64,000 nt of DNA from Ostrinia nubilalis (GCF_963855985.1 NC_087096.1:11160001-11224000); one strand, 5' to 3'; shown: positions 36,951 through 49,738, numbered from the stretch's first letter. Made by a program: numbers and translations. The notes: generated by a model from the letters alone, not told the origin.

Positions 36951-37229
36951 AAATACAATTTTAACTGTTCTGTTATTTTTCTATTAGCTGCCCACCTCTT
37001 AGCTACCTACTAAGTAAACTTAAAACGATTAGAATAGAGTCATCATTTCCGAGTGATAATTACCAGATAAACAAGCTGATTAAACTGTTGGAGGCTTTAA
37101 TTGAACTGTGAAGGACACATTGTTTTAAGTGTTGCGTAATCGGCACTTTAAGGAACTGTTGACACTTAAACACAATGTAAGGATTACAAGGTCTTTTGGG
37201 ATCTGATGTCATTTTCGCAGTTAAAACAT

Positions 37230-37443
37230 TTAAAATCCTACTAATATTATAAATGCGAAAGTTTGGATGTCTGGATGTTTGTTACTCTTTCACGCAAAAA
37301 CTGTTAAACGGATTTTGATGAAACTTTACAGTATTATTGTTTATAACCCAGAATAACGTATAGGCTATAATTTATGACGATCTGTGACAAGCTAAATTTC
37401 ACGCGGGTCACCCGCGCGGGTGAAACAGCGGGCAAAAGCTAGT
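37230..37443 (-). repeat. Retroelement tail repeat, copy 3
   Basis: In reverse: opens actagcttttgcccgctgtt on the minus strand and ends ttataatattagtaggattt. Contains gtttttgcgtgaaagagtaa. Confidence 0.7.
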
Positions 37444-38109
37444 TTTAAATAACGTCAATTAAAAAAATGCCATTTGATATTGGGAATAGTATGAAAGTAA
37501 TAAAAAGTCATTCATTTTCTGCAATAAGGCTTAGAGAGCACTTTTACACGTTCCAGTTAGTACTAATTTAACCCTACCACTGCTTCGGGACAATAAATGG
37601 GTCAGTGATGGGAAGAAGCAGCGCAAGAATCTCAAACATCAAAAGCAGTCACCTATCATTCAGTATGACTGTGTACACCTCTGAGTTTGTGTCTCAACTC
37701 ACAAATAGATAACGAGTGCCCGTGCGTGTTAAACGAAAACTATAAAATTTTTATTAGTCAACTAGCTAGTATTAACAGGCGACCGCCAAGGATGCGTTAT
37801 TTGTGAATGTGCAGTGAAGTCATACATTAGTCAGAACTTAGACGATATAGTACTTGCGAATTACATCGATATGATGCAAATATGCAATTTGAGACCTTAC
37901 TGCCTGATGTTTAGAACAAAAATGATTTTTGTGACTCTACGTGGTTTGCAAAATGTAGAGCGTTAGTGAAATAACAAGTGTGTTAATGTTATTTCAATGT
38001 TATTTGATGGCAATGAACTTGTGTGCGTGTTTACCAAATATTAGCGCTTTTGTTTAGTAGCTTATGAATATTAATTATTTTTCAGTTACTAAATTTTAAA
38101 TAAACAACT

Positions 38110-38190
38110 TGAAAAAAACGAACTGCCTAAGGCAGGAATCGAACCCACGACCTTTCACTTGCCGGGCGACTGCTCTTCCAAGTTTCTAAT
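38110..38190 (-). mobile_element. tRNA-like SINE fragment, second family
   Basis: Minus strand: gaagagcagtcgcccggcaa, then ggtcgtgggttcgattcctg (B-box form) and a T-rich end. A related word (gcgtcgtgggttcgattc) is at 13,139-13,156. Too short and ill-paired for a functional tRNA. Confidence 0.5.
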
Positions 38191-39072
38191 TGAACCTTGC
38201 ATTGTTAACTGAATACGAATAGTCTGATTGTTAACAGGATCAATAGTAATTAATTAATATCAATAACAGTTTTCAGTTTTTCTGTCTACAGACTCTTGGT
38301 CCGTACTCTCGTAAAGTTTTATTATTATGTATGTTGCGTTCAGATTTTTAGTTTATAATTATGAAACCTTGCATTATGAATATCAATAAGTCACACTGTG
38401 AACAGGATAGTTCCTGAATATTAAAATCGGGTCACGTGTGTCCAGTTGGTGAAACTCAAAATTAGTACCTATCACTACACGTTACTAGTACAGTTGAGTT
38501 AATAAATATATTGGCAGTGCCAATGATTCAAAATATTGTAAGCGTTTTAACGATCACACATATAAACTCAAACATCAATAAAATGTAGGTAATCATATAA
38601 ACTGTTCATCAACATGTTGCGGTAGTGCAATATTGACTGCGTTACTGCTCTACAATATTTTTAAACATTGGGCACTGCCAATATATTTATGAACTCGACT
38701 GTACCTATAACCCGTAGTTTTTTTCATTTTGTAAGGGAGGGGTTCCCAATAATTGTGCCCTTGTGAGGATATAGGTAAGTAATAGCCGTAAACCATCTAA
38801 CGTTTGAAGAAACTGAGAAATAAAGTCAGTGATTCGCATTCTAAAAATAAACAGCCGATCAAAAACTTTTATCACGAAATTGTTATTTAAACTAGGTAGG
38901 TACTCAATTAAAAGTATTTTTGGCAATTGAATCATTTGCCACCCCATGTTCACATTTTTACATTGACGACGGCAATTTAGAGCGTGACTAACACTAACTT
39001 TTTATAGAAGTGAACATGCATAAGGAGTTTGTTAGGAAGTTCTTATTATTAGAAGTAAATTTTGCATGTTGG

Positions 39073-39080
39073 TATAAAAG
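39073..39080 (+). promoter_or_regulatory. TATA box (TATAAAAG), likely promoter of tetraspan gene B
   Basis: TATAAAAG with a leader downstream that includes gcatggccacc|gtgagta (donor at 39192). The leader and donor are conserved in the right unit (49,582-49,598), where the TATA itself has changed to gtaaagg (about 48,249). Confidence 0.45.
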
Positions 39081-39101
39081 CAAACCCACCCGAACCATCA
39101 A

Positions 39102-39191
39102 GTACCTTCAACCACAAATTGATCAATGATCATAGTTCTTGAATAGTACGCACTAGTTGTAAAAACTCCGTCATGCAAACGCATGGCCACC
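39102..39191 (+). other. Candidate non-coding first exon of tetraspan gene B
   Basis: Ends in a consensus donor (acc|gtgagt) at 39191/39192. The matching acceptor, cacgtcgcag, is at 40790, just ahead of the coding first exon. In gene C the same pair (49594 and 49681) bounds an intron of only 87 nt. Spliced, the ATG near its end would open a short upstream frame that stops before the main ATG in both genes. The 5' limit is a guess from the TATA position. Confidence 0.45.
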
Positions 39192-39436
39192 GTGAGTATA
39201 ATTTCATTCTCATTCAGCAGACAGGGAGGGTCGGCCGCGCAGTCTCACAGCTCAGAACACGTAATATTAAGAGTCGGCACTCTCTAACTAGCAGTTTTCA
39301 AAGTTAGGTTAACGTTTTCCACCAACCTAATGAAGAAATTCAAGCGTACTAACATGACAGAAATATAGTGAGGTACCGTACCTACCCACTTGAACATCAA
39401 TCAATATATCGAAGTTGATATCGATTTGAACATCAA

Positions 39437-39509
39437 TTTATCGATACCGAACATATCAAATCAAATTCGATGTATCGGAATTTGATTTGATATGTTCGGT
39501 ATCGATAAA
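39437..39509. repeat. Perfect palindrome, 32-bp arms, 9-nt loop
   Basis: 39437-39468 and 39478-39509 are exact reverse complements (arm opens tttatcgataccgaacatat). Lies in a stretch present in the left duplication unit but absent from the right. Confidence 0.9.
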
Positions 39510-39672
39510 AATTACACTATTTCGTCAAAATGTTTAATAGACTCTGATGATAAAAGCAGGCAATTTAACTAAACAGCAACAAAATAAGTTAATAACTCAG
39601 AAATAATATTTTATGTGATCTGAAATTTCTCTCCTGACGCTGTCAATGTATATTGCGTACTTTTTTAAAATA

Positions 39673-39886
39673 AATCTTACTAATATTATAAAATTAAATG
39701 CGAAAGTTTGTATGGATGTCCGGATGTTAACATGTTTGTTACTCTTTCACGCAAAAACTACTGAACGGATTTTAATGAAACTTTACTGATGTTTATAACA
39801 CAAAATAACATATTTTAGGCCATAATTCATGACGATTTGTGACAACTAAATTTCACGCGAGTGGAGTCGCGGGCAAAAACTAGTAA
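39673..39886 (-). repeat. Retroelement tail repeat, copy 4
   Basis: Reverse orientation: tactaatattataaaattaa, gttactctttcacgcaaaaa and ttcacgcgagtg. Same family as 15,717, 25,754 and 37,230. Confidence 0.7.
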
Positions 39887-39960
39887 GAGGATATTAGTCA
39901 AGATTGTTTAATGAAATTTAACTATTTTGGTAGGAATAGGCACTTTTCCTTCAATGAAAA

Positions 39961-40088
39961 ATCCGCCAGATGGCGGGACGCGGACGTGGGGTCCGACCGC
40001 TGCGTGATTGGTGGATTTTGACATATGTCAAAAATAACCAATCACGCAGCATCTGGACCCCGCGTCCACGTATCGCCATCTGGCGGAT
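39961..40088. mobile_element. Hairpin MITE, 128 bp, 15-bp perfect TIRs
   Basis: Opens atccgccagatggcg and closes with its exact reverse complement; the interior (tgcgtgattggt / accaatcacgcagc) also pairs. GC-rich against its background. Found only in the left duplication unit. Confidence 0.85.
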
Positions 40089-40847
40089 CCTTCAATCGCG
40101 AAAACCCTCATTTTCAGGCTGTCGATTGGGTCTATTTTTGGTCTTTTGGAGGCTGCAAAAACAAAAACTTAAATCAGTAATTTATGGTTAAAAAATTAGA
40201 ATACTGCAAATCGGACATTATTAGTATTTGGTATAAGTCATTTTAGATCGCAATTCGACATAATAATCATGTAAATTATGTCAGGCTGAAAAAATTTATC
40301 GGAAATATCAGTAAAAATTATCCATGGGAACTACTCTATTATGCAACACTTTCTTAATATTTATGAGATGTATATGTTCATTGACTAATTTAACCAAGTA
40401 GACACAGTATAATTTGCGTGCTACTAACATATTTTATGATGTAAACATTCCAATTTACAAACCTATTTATGCTCCAATCTGGCTGAAAATGTGCCAGCCA
40501 TATTAGGTACATTTCCCTCACTCCACTGACTCTCACGCCCCAGATTTACACCTAATTGACATATTGCAAGAATACCAACTTAACAATAGTAAATTCGACG
40601 TATAATGCGACCAAATTAAAATGTTAATCTTATTTGGTACGAATCAGTGTGGATACTTTTTATTTTTGTAGGATTGTATGTTTTGTTGCAATATTGGTAA
40701 CAAACGTCAACCTAACTTATACGGAGTATAATTTTATAGAGTGGCGTCAGCCTGTCTTACTGTAAACGTCGGGTTACACGCACGTCGCAGCTCCTGAAAG
40801 TTGTAAACAAACAATTCTACGTTTGAATTTGAATCAAGAACACCAAG

Positions 40848-43800
40848 ATGTATATCAACAGAATGTCCATCGTCAAATTCCTTGAGCTGGTGAGTTTTTT
40901 TTCTTTAAAAACATTCTAACCGGCCAGGCCGGGTTTCGTATATTTTGTAGTAAAAACCACTTGTATTACGTCGCAATCGGTCTGGATTTCTGGAAGGACC
41001 TTCTTTACTTTTCATACTTTTAACCGCCGCGCCCATTACTTGTTTTGGAAACACGCAGTACCTATTTCAGCATTTTATGTGTGTTGTTTTAATTTATTTA
41101 TTATCTATTGAATCTTTGATAAATAAAGGCATGTTTTTAAAAATACTAAGAGCGAAAATAGTAACGATTATTACTTCTACGACGTGTGAAAAACAATCAT
41201 AATAATCAGATAGCACATAGACGGGTTCCGTACGTAAAAAAAATTCGCAACAGCGTTCATCGCTACAGCGTCATTCGAAACTATGTACTTATGGGACCCC
41301 TCACAGACAGACAATATTTAATATTTTTATAGTGGAAACTGAATACGCTTGATCGATTCGCGCAACTGCGTATCGGTCTTTGTTTTATGTTGACCGATCT
41401 ATGGTCTGTCGTTCATTATGGTTTCATGTTTAGTATAGTTTTTTGAATGATTTGTATGATTTTCAAAATTCTTTTTCATAAATTTCTAGTGAATAATATC
41501 AAGAAATCAAAAGCAATTTTTATCCACCAAAAATATTTATTTACTTAAAACTTTTATGCACATAAACCACGGTACATAAGGTGAACTTAATGCCATTCGG
41601 CATTCTCCTCCAGGTAACCTTAGGTCCAAACTGAGAAATATTAGTCATGACCGGAATTATTGATTGGCCCTATGTAAATATTTTTGTCATTGATTCACCT
41701 AAGAAGTAACAACAACAACCAGCATTCGGTAAACGTTTCCTACCCATTTACGAGTAAGTGTTGTCAACATATGACGAATGCCGGTGGTGCATAATAGGGT
41801 CAACATGCCGTGATGTTTGTTGTTTCATTCAGTGTGTCATACGTATTTTTAGATCAATATTTTTTACGATATTTCCATGTTGATAATTACTTAGTCTAAT
41901 CTCCAATGTTGTCATTAAATCAATATTCTTATTAGCAATTCTGTTAAAAAAAAATTAGAGAAAAGTCGTCACGGAAAAAAATAATTAAAGCCTACTAGGT
42001 CATGAAATTTTAAAAAGTCACAAAATTAATGATAGCTTCTAAACTACGAAAAATCGTAGAACATACATGGGAGTGAAATCGACAGGTATGTTTCTCACTT
42101 GTCACACACCTTGTATATTTTAATATTGCTTACTCATAAAGAAATAGGTAATATTTTTAAATTGTATTGAGTGATCTTTCATAAAAAGCTACTTATTTTT
42201 TTACATAGATCATTTAAGTGCCACTAGTGGTCAAAATTTAATAAAATATTTTTGATTTTCACTAAATTCTCGTCTCGCCAAAAATCAGTTCAGCTTCAGC
42301 CGGCCCTACTACCTTCAAGAGGTCACGATTCAGTACAAGTGCACTGCCCTCCAGACGGGGTAATGCAATGTGGGTCCCCCAATGCCCGCTAGTCTCACCT
42401 GAAGGTTACCGTATTAACCTCTGTCTGCCTTCTAGACGATTGCGACGTATCTAGATCGCGGCTGCTTCTACTCCCTTAATAGCCAGTACAGTTTGAACGA
42501 TACGACGAATGTTTAGTGCATAGTACCTATACGACAAAAAAATTGTTAGAGCAGAATACAAACTTTACACTTTCTTAGGCCTTTGTTACAAATAGTATTC
42601 TTATGCCCGTTTTCACCATCAATCCCTAATTTTTAAGTGACCCCTATGTAAACAAAATTCCTGTTATTTGTTACCAAAGGGGTCACTTAAAAATTAGGGA
42701 TTGATGGTGAAAACGGGCATTAGTATTGCTAATATCGCAAACTTTTAGCTTCGATTTTATCAATAAAGCTCCTTAGGACATTAGTCCATGAACTTTAATT
42801 TTATCAAAATTTATGGCGAAGAAACGAAGCTTTGAGGGAATTAAAACCTATAAAATAGAATGTCCTCAATTAATAAATAAATACAGAAATTGTAAAGTTC
42901 TCTGCAATGTCTTGTAAAAAAATATTTATTTTATGCGTATTATTTGGCGAGACGCAGATGACAGTAGGTACAGTCAGTCCAAGTTCATACCCCTGCCATC
43001 ATTTATTTTGCAATTAATGTTGTTTACTATACAGGGTGACTTTGCAATCAGTATCCAACATTTTTAATAAGCTCTATAGAATAATTTAACAATGCAACTG
43101 TACCTTTATTATTTTTAATCGTGGTAGTTTTCCCAAAAATAATTTTGAAAAATCTAAGTCGCGTGTATCCATATCTTAAGTTTTAAAGGATAAGGCTTAT
43201 TTTCGCGCACTTTTATGTCTATTAAGCTTTACAGTTATCTGTGTGCGTATTTTTCTATGAACGATGTAAATTAACCGTGTGAATTTTGAAACCGCGCGCA
43301 GCTGATAGAAATTTAATAATGAAATATGAAAAAAAAAAGCTTTTTTTACGTATATCGATTAAATTACTGATTCTGAGTCGCTTCTAAAAATTTCGATACT
43401 GATTGCAAAGTCACCATGTATAGTCCTTGTATCCTTGTATATTGTAAACAGTAAAACAGAGCAATGTTGTTAAATCGTGACATTTTCTTCACTTTCAGGC
43501 GCTCACATGCACCTGCGTGGGACTCCACTACCAGAGCTACAACGTCGAACCTGAGATCGGTATGCTGGTCACCGGCACCTTCGTCGGCTTCCTCATCATC
43601 TTATCTGGGGTTGCCTCAGGTAATATTCTATGTTACTATACTCGGCGCAAAGACTCGTGGCAGGCGGGGCCATAAATATTTTTTTAAACAGAGATGCACA
43701 CTCGCATCTATTTTTTTCAAGTCCTGTGTAGCCTCTACGAGCTGTAGATCCTAAGCTTGACCGTCAATAATAATAATTCAACCAGTGAGGGTCAAGTTTA

Positions 43801-45852
43801 TTCCAAAGTTTAGTCAACAGCACGTCAGACGATTGTTGCAAAATTGCATCGCTGTGTTGTCGTCTGTGCCAGGGTTGGCAAAAAGTTAATCTGATTAATT
43901 ATTAAAAATTAATTAATAATTAAAATTAAATTATTAAAAATTAATTATTAAAAAATCATAACCAAATTTTTTTTTCAATGCAATTCAATTGAAGTGGAGT
44001 TTGCAAAACTAGGTTTTGCATGTTGGGGAGATGCAGGAGACTTCGTACGAGAAGTTTCAGCAGTTCATTAAAAGGGGGGGGGTTGCAAAGTATGAGGTTT
44101 TGAATGTTGAGGAGGTGTACCAGAAGTTTCACGAGGGGGGCTAATTGGGGCGGGGCAATTCAGTTGAAGTTGGGGTTGCAAAACTAGGTGGTTTTGCATG
44201 TTGGGGAGGTGCAGGAGACTACGTACCACAAGTTTCAGAACGGGGGCTATGGGGGGGGGGGGGGGTGTCAATTCAATCAAAGTGGGGGTTGCAAAACTAG
44301 GAGGTTTCGCATGTTGAGGAGGTGCAGGAGACTTCGTACCATAAGTTTCAGGAAGGGGGGGAGGCTAGGGGGGACCATTCAATTGAAGTGGGGGTTGCAA
44401 AACTAGGAGGTTTTGTTTGTTGGGGAGGTGCAGGAGACTTCGTACCAGAAGTTTCAGGAGGGGGGATGGGGGGGGGGGGCAATTCAATTAAAGTAGGGGT
44501 TGCAAAACTAGGAGGTTTTGCATGTGGGGGAGGTGCAGGAGACTTCGTACCACAAGTTTCAGGAGGGGGGGGGAAGCTAGGGGGGGGGGGCATTCAATTG
44601 AAGTGGGCATGTTAGGGAGGTGCAGGAGACTTCGTACCACAAGTTTCAGGAGGGGGGAGGCTAGGGGGGGGGAGCATTCAATTGAAGTGGAGGTAAACTA
44701 GGTTTTGCATGTTGGGGAGGTGCAGAAGACTTCGTACCACAAGTTAAGGAGGGAGGGGGGGAGGGAGGGAGACTAGGGGGGTAATTAATTGAAGTGTGGG
44801 TTGCAAAACTAGGAGGTTTTGTTTGTTGGGGAGGTGCAGGAGACTTCGTGCCAGAAGTTGCAGGAGGGGGGCTAGGGGGGAGGGACAATTCAATGTATGT
44901 TCAAAAAATTGTATCAGAATACAGCATGCATAACCAAGAACGTCCGCGAATAACTAGAAAATCTTAATTCTTTCAAAATTCTTTATTATTTAATTTATTA
45001 TTAAATTCTTCTTTATTATTTACTTAGCCCAAATATTTTCAATTCCAGGTTACTTGATGCAGTCGCCCACCCACAAAAGGCTGGACATGTTCTATTCGCT
45101 GGTCGGCGTGTGCCTGTTCCTCGCGAGCGGTGGCGTCGTCATCGACAAGTAATCATATTTTTTTATTTATTGCTTCATTTGATAACGAGGTTCTAAGCAT
45201 TACTTGACTTAAGTAAGGTCCTATGTCCCTAGATGGGGCAGAGGGCATCCACAACAATCCTCCATCGCGTTCGGTCTTGAGCTTCGCGTCCTAAGCATGA
45301 ACCTTATATGAAAAGTTCATACGTAGTTAAGTAGCAAAGTCCTCAAAATGAGCACATAGGTGAACCGGCGAGCAAATGAAACCAGAAAAAAATTTACGTA
45401 CAGTCTACCTTTAACTAGGACGAGACTGTATTTTGCTAACAACAATAACACAGATAGATATTCAATTTTAAAATATTTACAATAATGAAATTTATAGAAT
45501 GTAGGATCAAACCCCCATTAAATTAAGTACTTACCCACTGCATTAACCAATAATTCAATGATGCAACCTCTTAAAACACACTTCAGTCTATATTTGAAAA
45601 TCGAGTTATTTAGATCTTTGCTAGTATGATTTTGCAATAAAAAGTTTGTTAATTGATTTGGTTTCGATGTATAGAAAGAAATCTTATCTGTTTTTTGAAT
45701 AATTTTATCATTATTACCTACTTCTTTGCTTCAGATACCAAGATCAATCTAAATCGGAGATCGGAAAATACAACCTAGCCAAGGGTTCCTTGGCCATCAT
45801 CAACGCGGCGGTCCTGCTCATTGACTCCGTGTTGACGCAACGTGGTGAATAA
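40848..45852 (+). CDS. Tetraspan membrane protein gene B, complete, 4 exons, 126 aa
   Basis: Exons 40848-40889, 43499-43619, 45049-45148 and 45735-45852 (stop TAA); GT/AG borders, phases 0, 1, 2. The protein has short polar ends and four membrane segments, at about 8-25 (IVKFLELALTCTCVGLHY), 35-57 (containing GTFVGFLIILSG), 68-86 (FYSLVGVCLFLASGGVV) and 102-121 (KGSLAIINAAVLLIDSVL). A conserved LHYQSYN follows TM1. It is an integral membrane protein, probably of the plasma membrane. The layout resembles the insect Snakeskin-like septate-junction tetraspans; function is otherwise unknown. Gene C encodes the same length with about 27 substitutions by my count. Intron 2 carries a 0.4-kb MITE, a hairpin MITE and a G-rich minisatellite. 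Confidence 0.93.
42603..42720. mobile_element. Hairpin MITE, family ATGCCCGTTTTC, copy 2
   Basis: Near-complete hairpin: atgcccgttttcaccatcaa at the left and its reverse complement at the right. Better preserved than the copy at 1,221. Inside intron 1 of gene B. Confidence 0.85.
43026..43424. mobile_element. 399-bp MITE with 30-bp TIRs
   Basis: 43026-43055 and 43395-43424 are inverted repeats matching at 29 of 30 positions (actatacagggtgactttgc). Intron 1 of gene B, shortly before exon 2. Confidence 0.85.
43980..44895 (+). repeat. G-rich minisatellite, ~8 units of 80-170 bp
   Basis: Units run: caattcaattgaagtggggg, ttgcaaaactaggaggtttt, gcatgttggggaggtgcagg, agacttcgtaccacaagttt, then a G run of up to 12. 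Unit length varies mainly with the G runs. Located in intron 2 of gene B; open frames across it are products of the repeat. Confidence 0.9.
45210..45292 (+). repeat. Dispersed repeat (ccctagatggggcagagggc)
   Basis: A short block, tatgtccctagatggggcag followed by cgcgttcggtcttgagcttc, of a kind commonly scattered in lepidopteran genomes. In intron 3 of gene B. Confidence 0.45.
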
Positions 45853-46936
45853 GGAGTCAATACACCCTCCGGGTTCGAACCTCTTCAGAACCAAAGCATA
45901 AAGTTTTTTTTACTATTAAGCTGTAATTATGCTTTAGAATGTAGCGTATAGTTCTTGCAACTCACGAAGGCGAGTGAGCTTTGGTGTGTATACCAGAGGG
46001 CCTAGTGCGAGTTTACATCAAACGCGCTCACTAGTGAGCGCGTCAAAAAATGACATTAAATGTATGACGGATTGTACAGCGGGAAACGTTCAAAAACTAA
46101 AATTTTCATACATTTTTTAACTAGCACGAGACTGTGTCTATCAAAACTTTTGAAAAACGAACAGTAGCGAGCCACCACAATGTAAAACTCACTCGCCTTC
46201 GTGAATTGCAACAACTATAGTTAGAATTTCTCTATGGCTGATGAGGAAGGTGGAGACGTACACACGCCTGTGACGTGTATTGAAGTTGCATTCCCTAAGA
46301 CCAGTTTCACTAATGTCTGATCAAGTTTGGGGTATTTAACGCTATGGTAAAGCTGAACACACACTGACAATAAACTGATGAGTTGAACTGACGGACATCC
46401 AAAAAGTGACCATGTGTGTGTGAAATCTTAAGAAAAGAAATCAATTGTAAACTGTCAGTGTTTTGTTCAACTGATCATTTTACATGACCGTGAAAGTCCA
46501 GCTTAAGGGTGACTTGATACCTACTTTAACTTAACTAAAATTGTTTAACAGACTATCAGATAAGTTCCCAGGCTATCAGGGGCGGTGAAACAGGTTCAAA
46601 GTATTTTATCCTTATCCTATCCTTTTATACCTTACCTACCTAAAATACTATACAGTGCCTGAAAGCTTGTCAAGCGGTTATTTTGTAAACGATATTACCC
46701 CAGAATACATAATACCTATACTAATTAATGCGAAAAGTTTAATGTGATGGGAATTATTTTTTGAAGTGCTTCAATCTATTTTTATACTCATATGCTCATA
46801 TAATATAATTATGAACATTAAGCTTATAACATTCTTAGATTTAGATAAAACGTTGTAGTATGTTTTTAATATTTATATTAGTGTTAAGTTTTTTTTTATA
46901 AATGACTTTAATGTTATTGTCTGTCTCAAAACATGG

Positions 46937-46942
46937 AATAAA
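46937..46942 (+). terminator. Poly(A) signal of tetraspan gene B
   Basis: AATAAA, about 1.1 kb past the stop. The same site is conserved in gene C at 59100, which supports a long 3'UTR. Confidence 0.6.
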
Positions 46943-48321
46943 CTACCTCTATTTAATGTCTTTGTCACTTGTTCTAATTAATTTTTCCTAAACCCTAACG
47001 TGTTATATGCTATGTTGTCATCATCCATCATGATTTCAGCCATAGGACGTCCACTGCTGAACATGGCCTCCCCCAATGATTTTCAAATGCAACGCAAGTT
47101 ATATAAATTTTCTTTTATTATACACTATGGACAATGGACATTAGCAAAAATAAAACTATGTGTAAAATGGAATGAATTACCAGACTCTCCCTTATCAGGC
47201 AGCCACCAAGGATGCGTTATTTGTGACTATGAAGTGAAGTCATTAATATTAGTCAGACTTACGAATTACATCGATAAGATGCAAATATGCAATTTGTAAC
47301 CTTAATGCCTGATGTTTAGAACAAAAATGCATATTTTTGTGACTCTACTCGTATTACGTTACTACTATTGCAAAATGTAGAGCGTTAGTGAAATTATAAC
47401 AAGTATGTTAATGTTATCTCAATGTCATTTGTTGACAATGAACTTGTGCATGTTTACCATATATTTATGTTTAGTAATTTATTAATACTATTAATTATTT
47501 AGTTTTAAGTAAACCTTGCATTGTTGAGTTAACTGAAATACAACTACACGTTATTAGTATAACGCGTAGTTTTCTCATTTTGTAAGGGAGGGGTTCTCAA
47601 TAACTATGCCCTTGTGAGATTTATAGATAGTAATGGTCGTAAAGCACTATCAGTTGGAAGTTTAGGCCGTCAAACATTTAATAAATGATGATATCGCGTG
47701 TCGTCATGGAACTATTTATAAATCTGTCGTAATGGAATGAGAAATCAGTATTAATTGGAATTCGATCCATATCTTAGTGTAGTGTAAGATAGAAAGATAT
47801 TGACTGCACAAAAATCTGGTGAAATGAAAATAAATGAAATATGCCGTAAACAGGGCAGCAACAGCTAAACCATCTAGGCTATAACTACTATAGAATGTCT
47901 TTGTTTTGTGATAAAATATGAGTGCAATTTAGAGTAAAATTGCAATTAGAAAATTTATAAATAAGCGAACTTGTACTCTAAAGTTTAAGCAAACTGCGGA
48001 AAAAAGTTGGTGATTTGCATCGCCAAAGTAAACAGCCGATCATCCGATTGACTTTTATTACGAAATTGTTATTTATCCTGCTAGAACATAATTGTTAAAA
48101 GTATTTTTGGCGCAAATCATTTGCCACTCCATGTACACATTTTTAGATAGTCGACAGCAATTAAAAGCATGACTAACACTAACTTTTATAGAAGTGAACA
48201 TGCTTAAGGAGTTAGTTAGGAAGGTCTTATTAAATTTTGCGTATTAGTGTAAAGGCAAACCCATCCGGATCATCAAGAACAACCACATTACGCTAAGTTA
48301 GATCATAGTCCTTGAATAGTA

Positions 48322-49566
48322 GGGGAACCTGTTGTACTTAGGCCAGTTTTTCGAATTTTGATTTTTTGAAAAATAATGGTGATAGTTAAACTTGTCTAGT
48401 GCAGTTATATTTAAAGATCATTTAATTAACTACATAATTCATTCATAAAATTGTGCATAATTTTAAAAATTTGGGCATACTAGCTGCTAGAAAAAAAAAG
48501 GGAAAACTGTCCTAGGTACAACAAACCAGATGTACCTTGGACCGTGTACGTTGTACCTATTTAAATTTAAATAAATGCTTATATTCGCTTCAATTTGTTA
48601 ATTTTCTGTTAAATTATTATTTGAAATACCAATTATTACAGTTATTAGCAACAATATCTAAGTAAAAATATTTTTTAAAAAAGATCCTCATCCATATTTT
48701 TTGTACTAATTATTTTTCACAATTTTTTGGCAACAAATCACTTAAGTTTAAGCCGGCCTCCAGTCCATGTTTAGCCTTACACAATCAACAAAAATATGAC
48801 AATATTCAACATTTTTTCTAGAAAATTTTGTTGAATGTTGATATGTTATGTCGTGTAGGACAACATACGCGCTGGAGTGGCTTTAACTTGCAATCTAGTT
48901 TTTTTTATTTCTTATCATTTAACTTAAATTCTAGCAAAATATCCATTAAAACCGCTTTATCAACAAAAATAATTTTAAAAAAGTCATATGAAGATACATT
49001 AAACGTAAATTTAAAAAAACATTAGAAATTAAAAAAATATATATCAAAAACAGACATTAAATTGCTATTTTGAGGTCTTCGGGGCATTGTTTCTATAACA
49101 GTATAATATGTTTTTTTTGTTACAATAAAATTCTCATTAAAACGTAATGAAAATCAGTGACCAAGGTACATCGCTAGTTGGGTGGTCAAGGTACAACATT
49201 ACGACTACTTCACTTAATAAGCATAATAAACCCACTTCCATTTGAGCTTAGGATCTGAAACTCATATCGTCCAGTAGCTAGATATATAAAGATTATGTTC
49301 TAACTATAACCGTTTTGTCAAACATGCAACATTTTTCATAAATTGACATGAAGTAAACCTCCAAAATCTCACTGCATCAGTGTAAAATATTAAATTACCA
49401 TTTTTTCTTGTACTTGCACGGCGTCGGCGAATCTTAGCTAACTTCACGTTAATGTTGACAAATAACGTATGTAATACCCTAGACAACTTTTCATAAAACC
49501 TCATTATTTAAAAAATATATACAATTGTTTTAGGTACAACTCTGTCCAAGGTTCAACAGGTTCCCC
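48322..49566. mobile_element. 1,245-bp DNA element at a TA target, dated by an empty site
   Basis: The ends are inverted (ggggaacctgttg at the left, caacaggttcccc at the right), flanked by TA on both sides (48320-48321 and 49567-49568). The other duplication unit shows the uninterrupted site, gaatagtacgcact, at 39,142-39,155. The interior is AT-rich with motifs such as ccaaggtacaac and aggtacaac near both ends. No transposase is recognised; two ~65-codon frames have no clear domain. Confidence 0.9.
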
Positions 49567-49738
49567 TACGCACTCTGTCAAACGCATGGCCACCGTGAGT
49601 ATGATCTCATTCTTCGTCATTCAACTGGGAGGGTCGGCCGCGCAGTCTCACAGTGAACTTCGGGTTACACGCACGTCGCAGCCCCCGTCCGTTGTAAACA
49701 AACAATTCTTCGTTTGAATTTGAATTAAGAACGTCAAG

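Larger units (their letters stand above)
37776..46980 (+). repeat. Segmental duplication, left unit (carries tetraspan gene B)
   Basis: Homology to 47,196-59,160 is recognisable by eye at the left edge (ccaaggatgcgttatttgtg, ttacatcgat, gcctgatgtttagaacaaaa), before exon 1 (gggttacacgcacgtcgcag), in the introns (gatcgattcgcgcaactgcg; gacggggt and gcgacgtatctagatcg blocks), across all exons, and in the 3' region to the poly(A) site (aatgtctttgtcacttgttc). Confidence 0.85.

Noticed and set aside
44188..44888. Several open frames of 70-97 codons on both strands
   Set aside because: They run through the G-rich minisatellite and exist only because its units lack stops.
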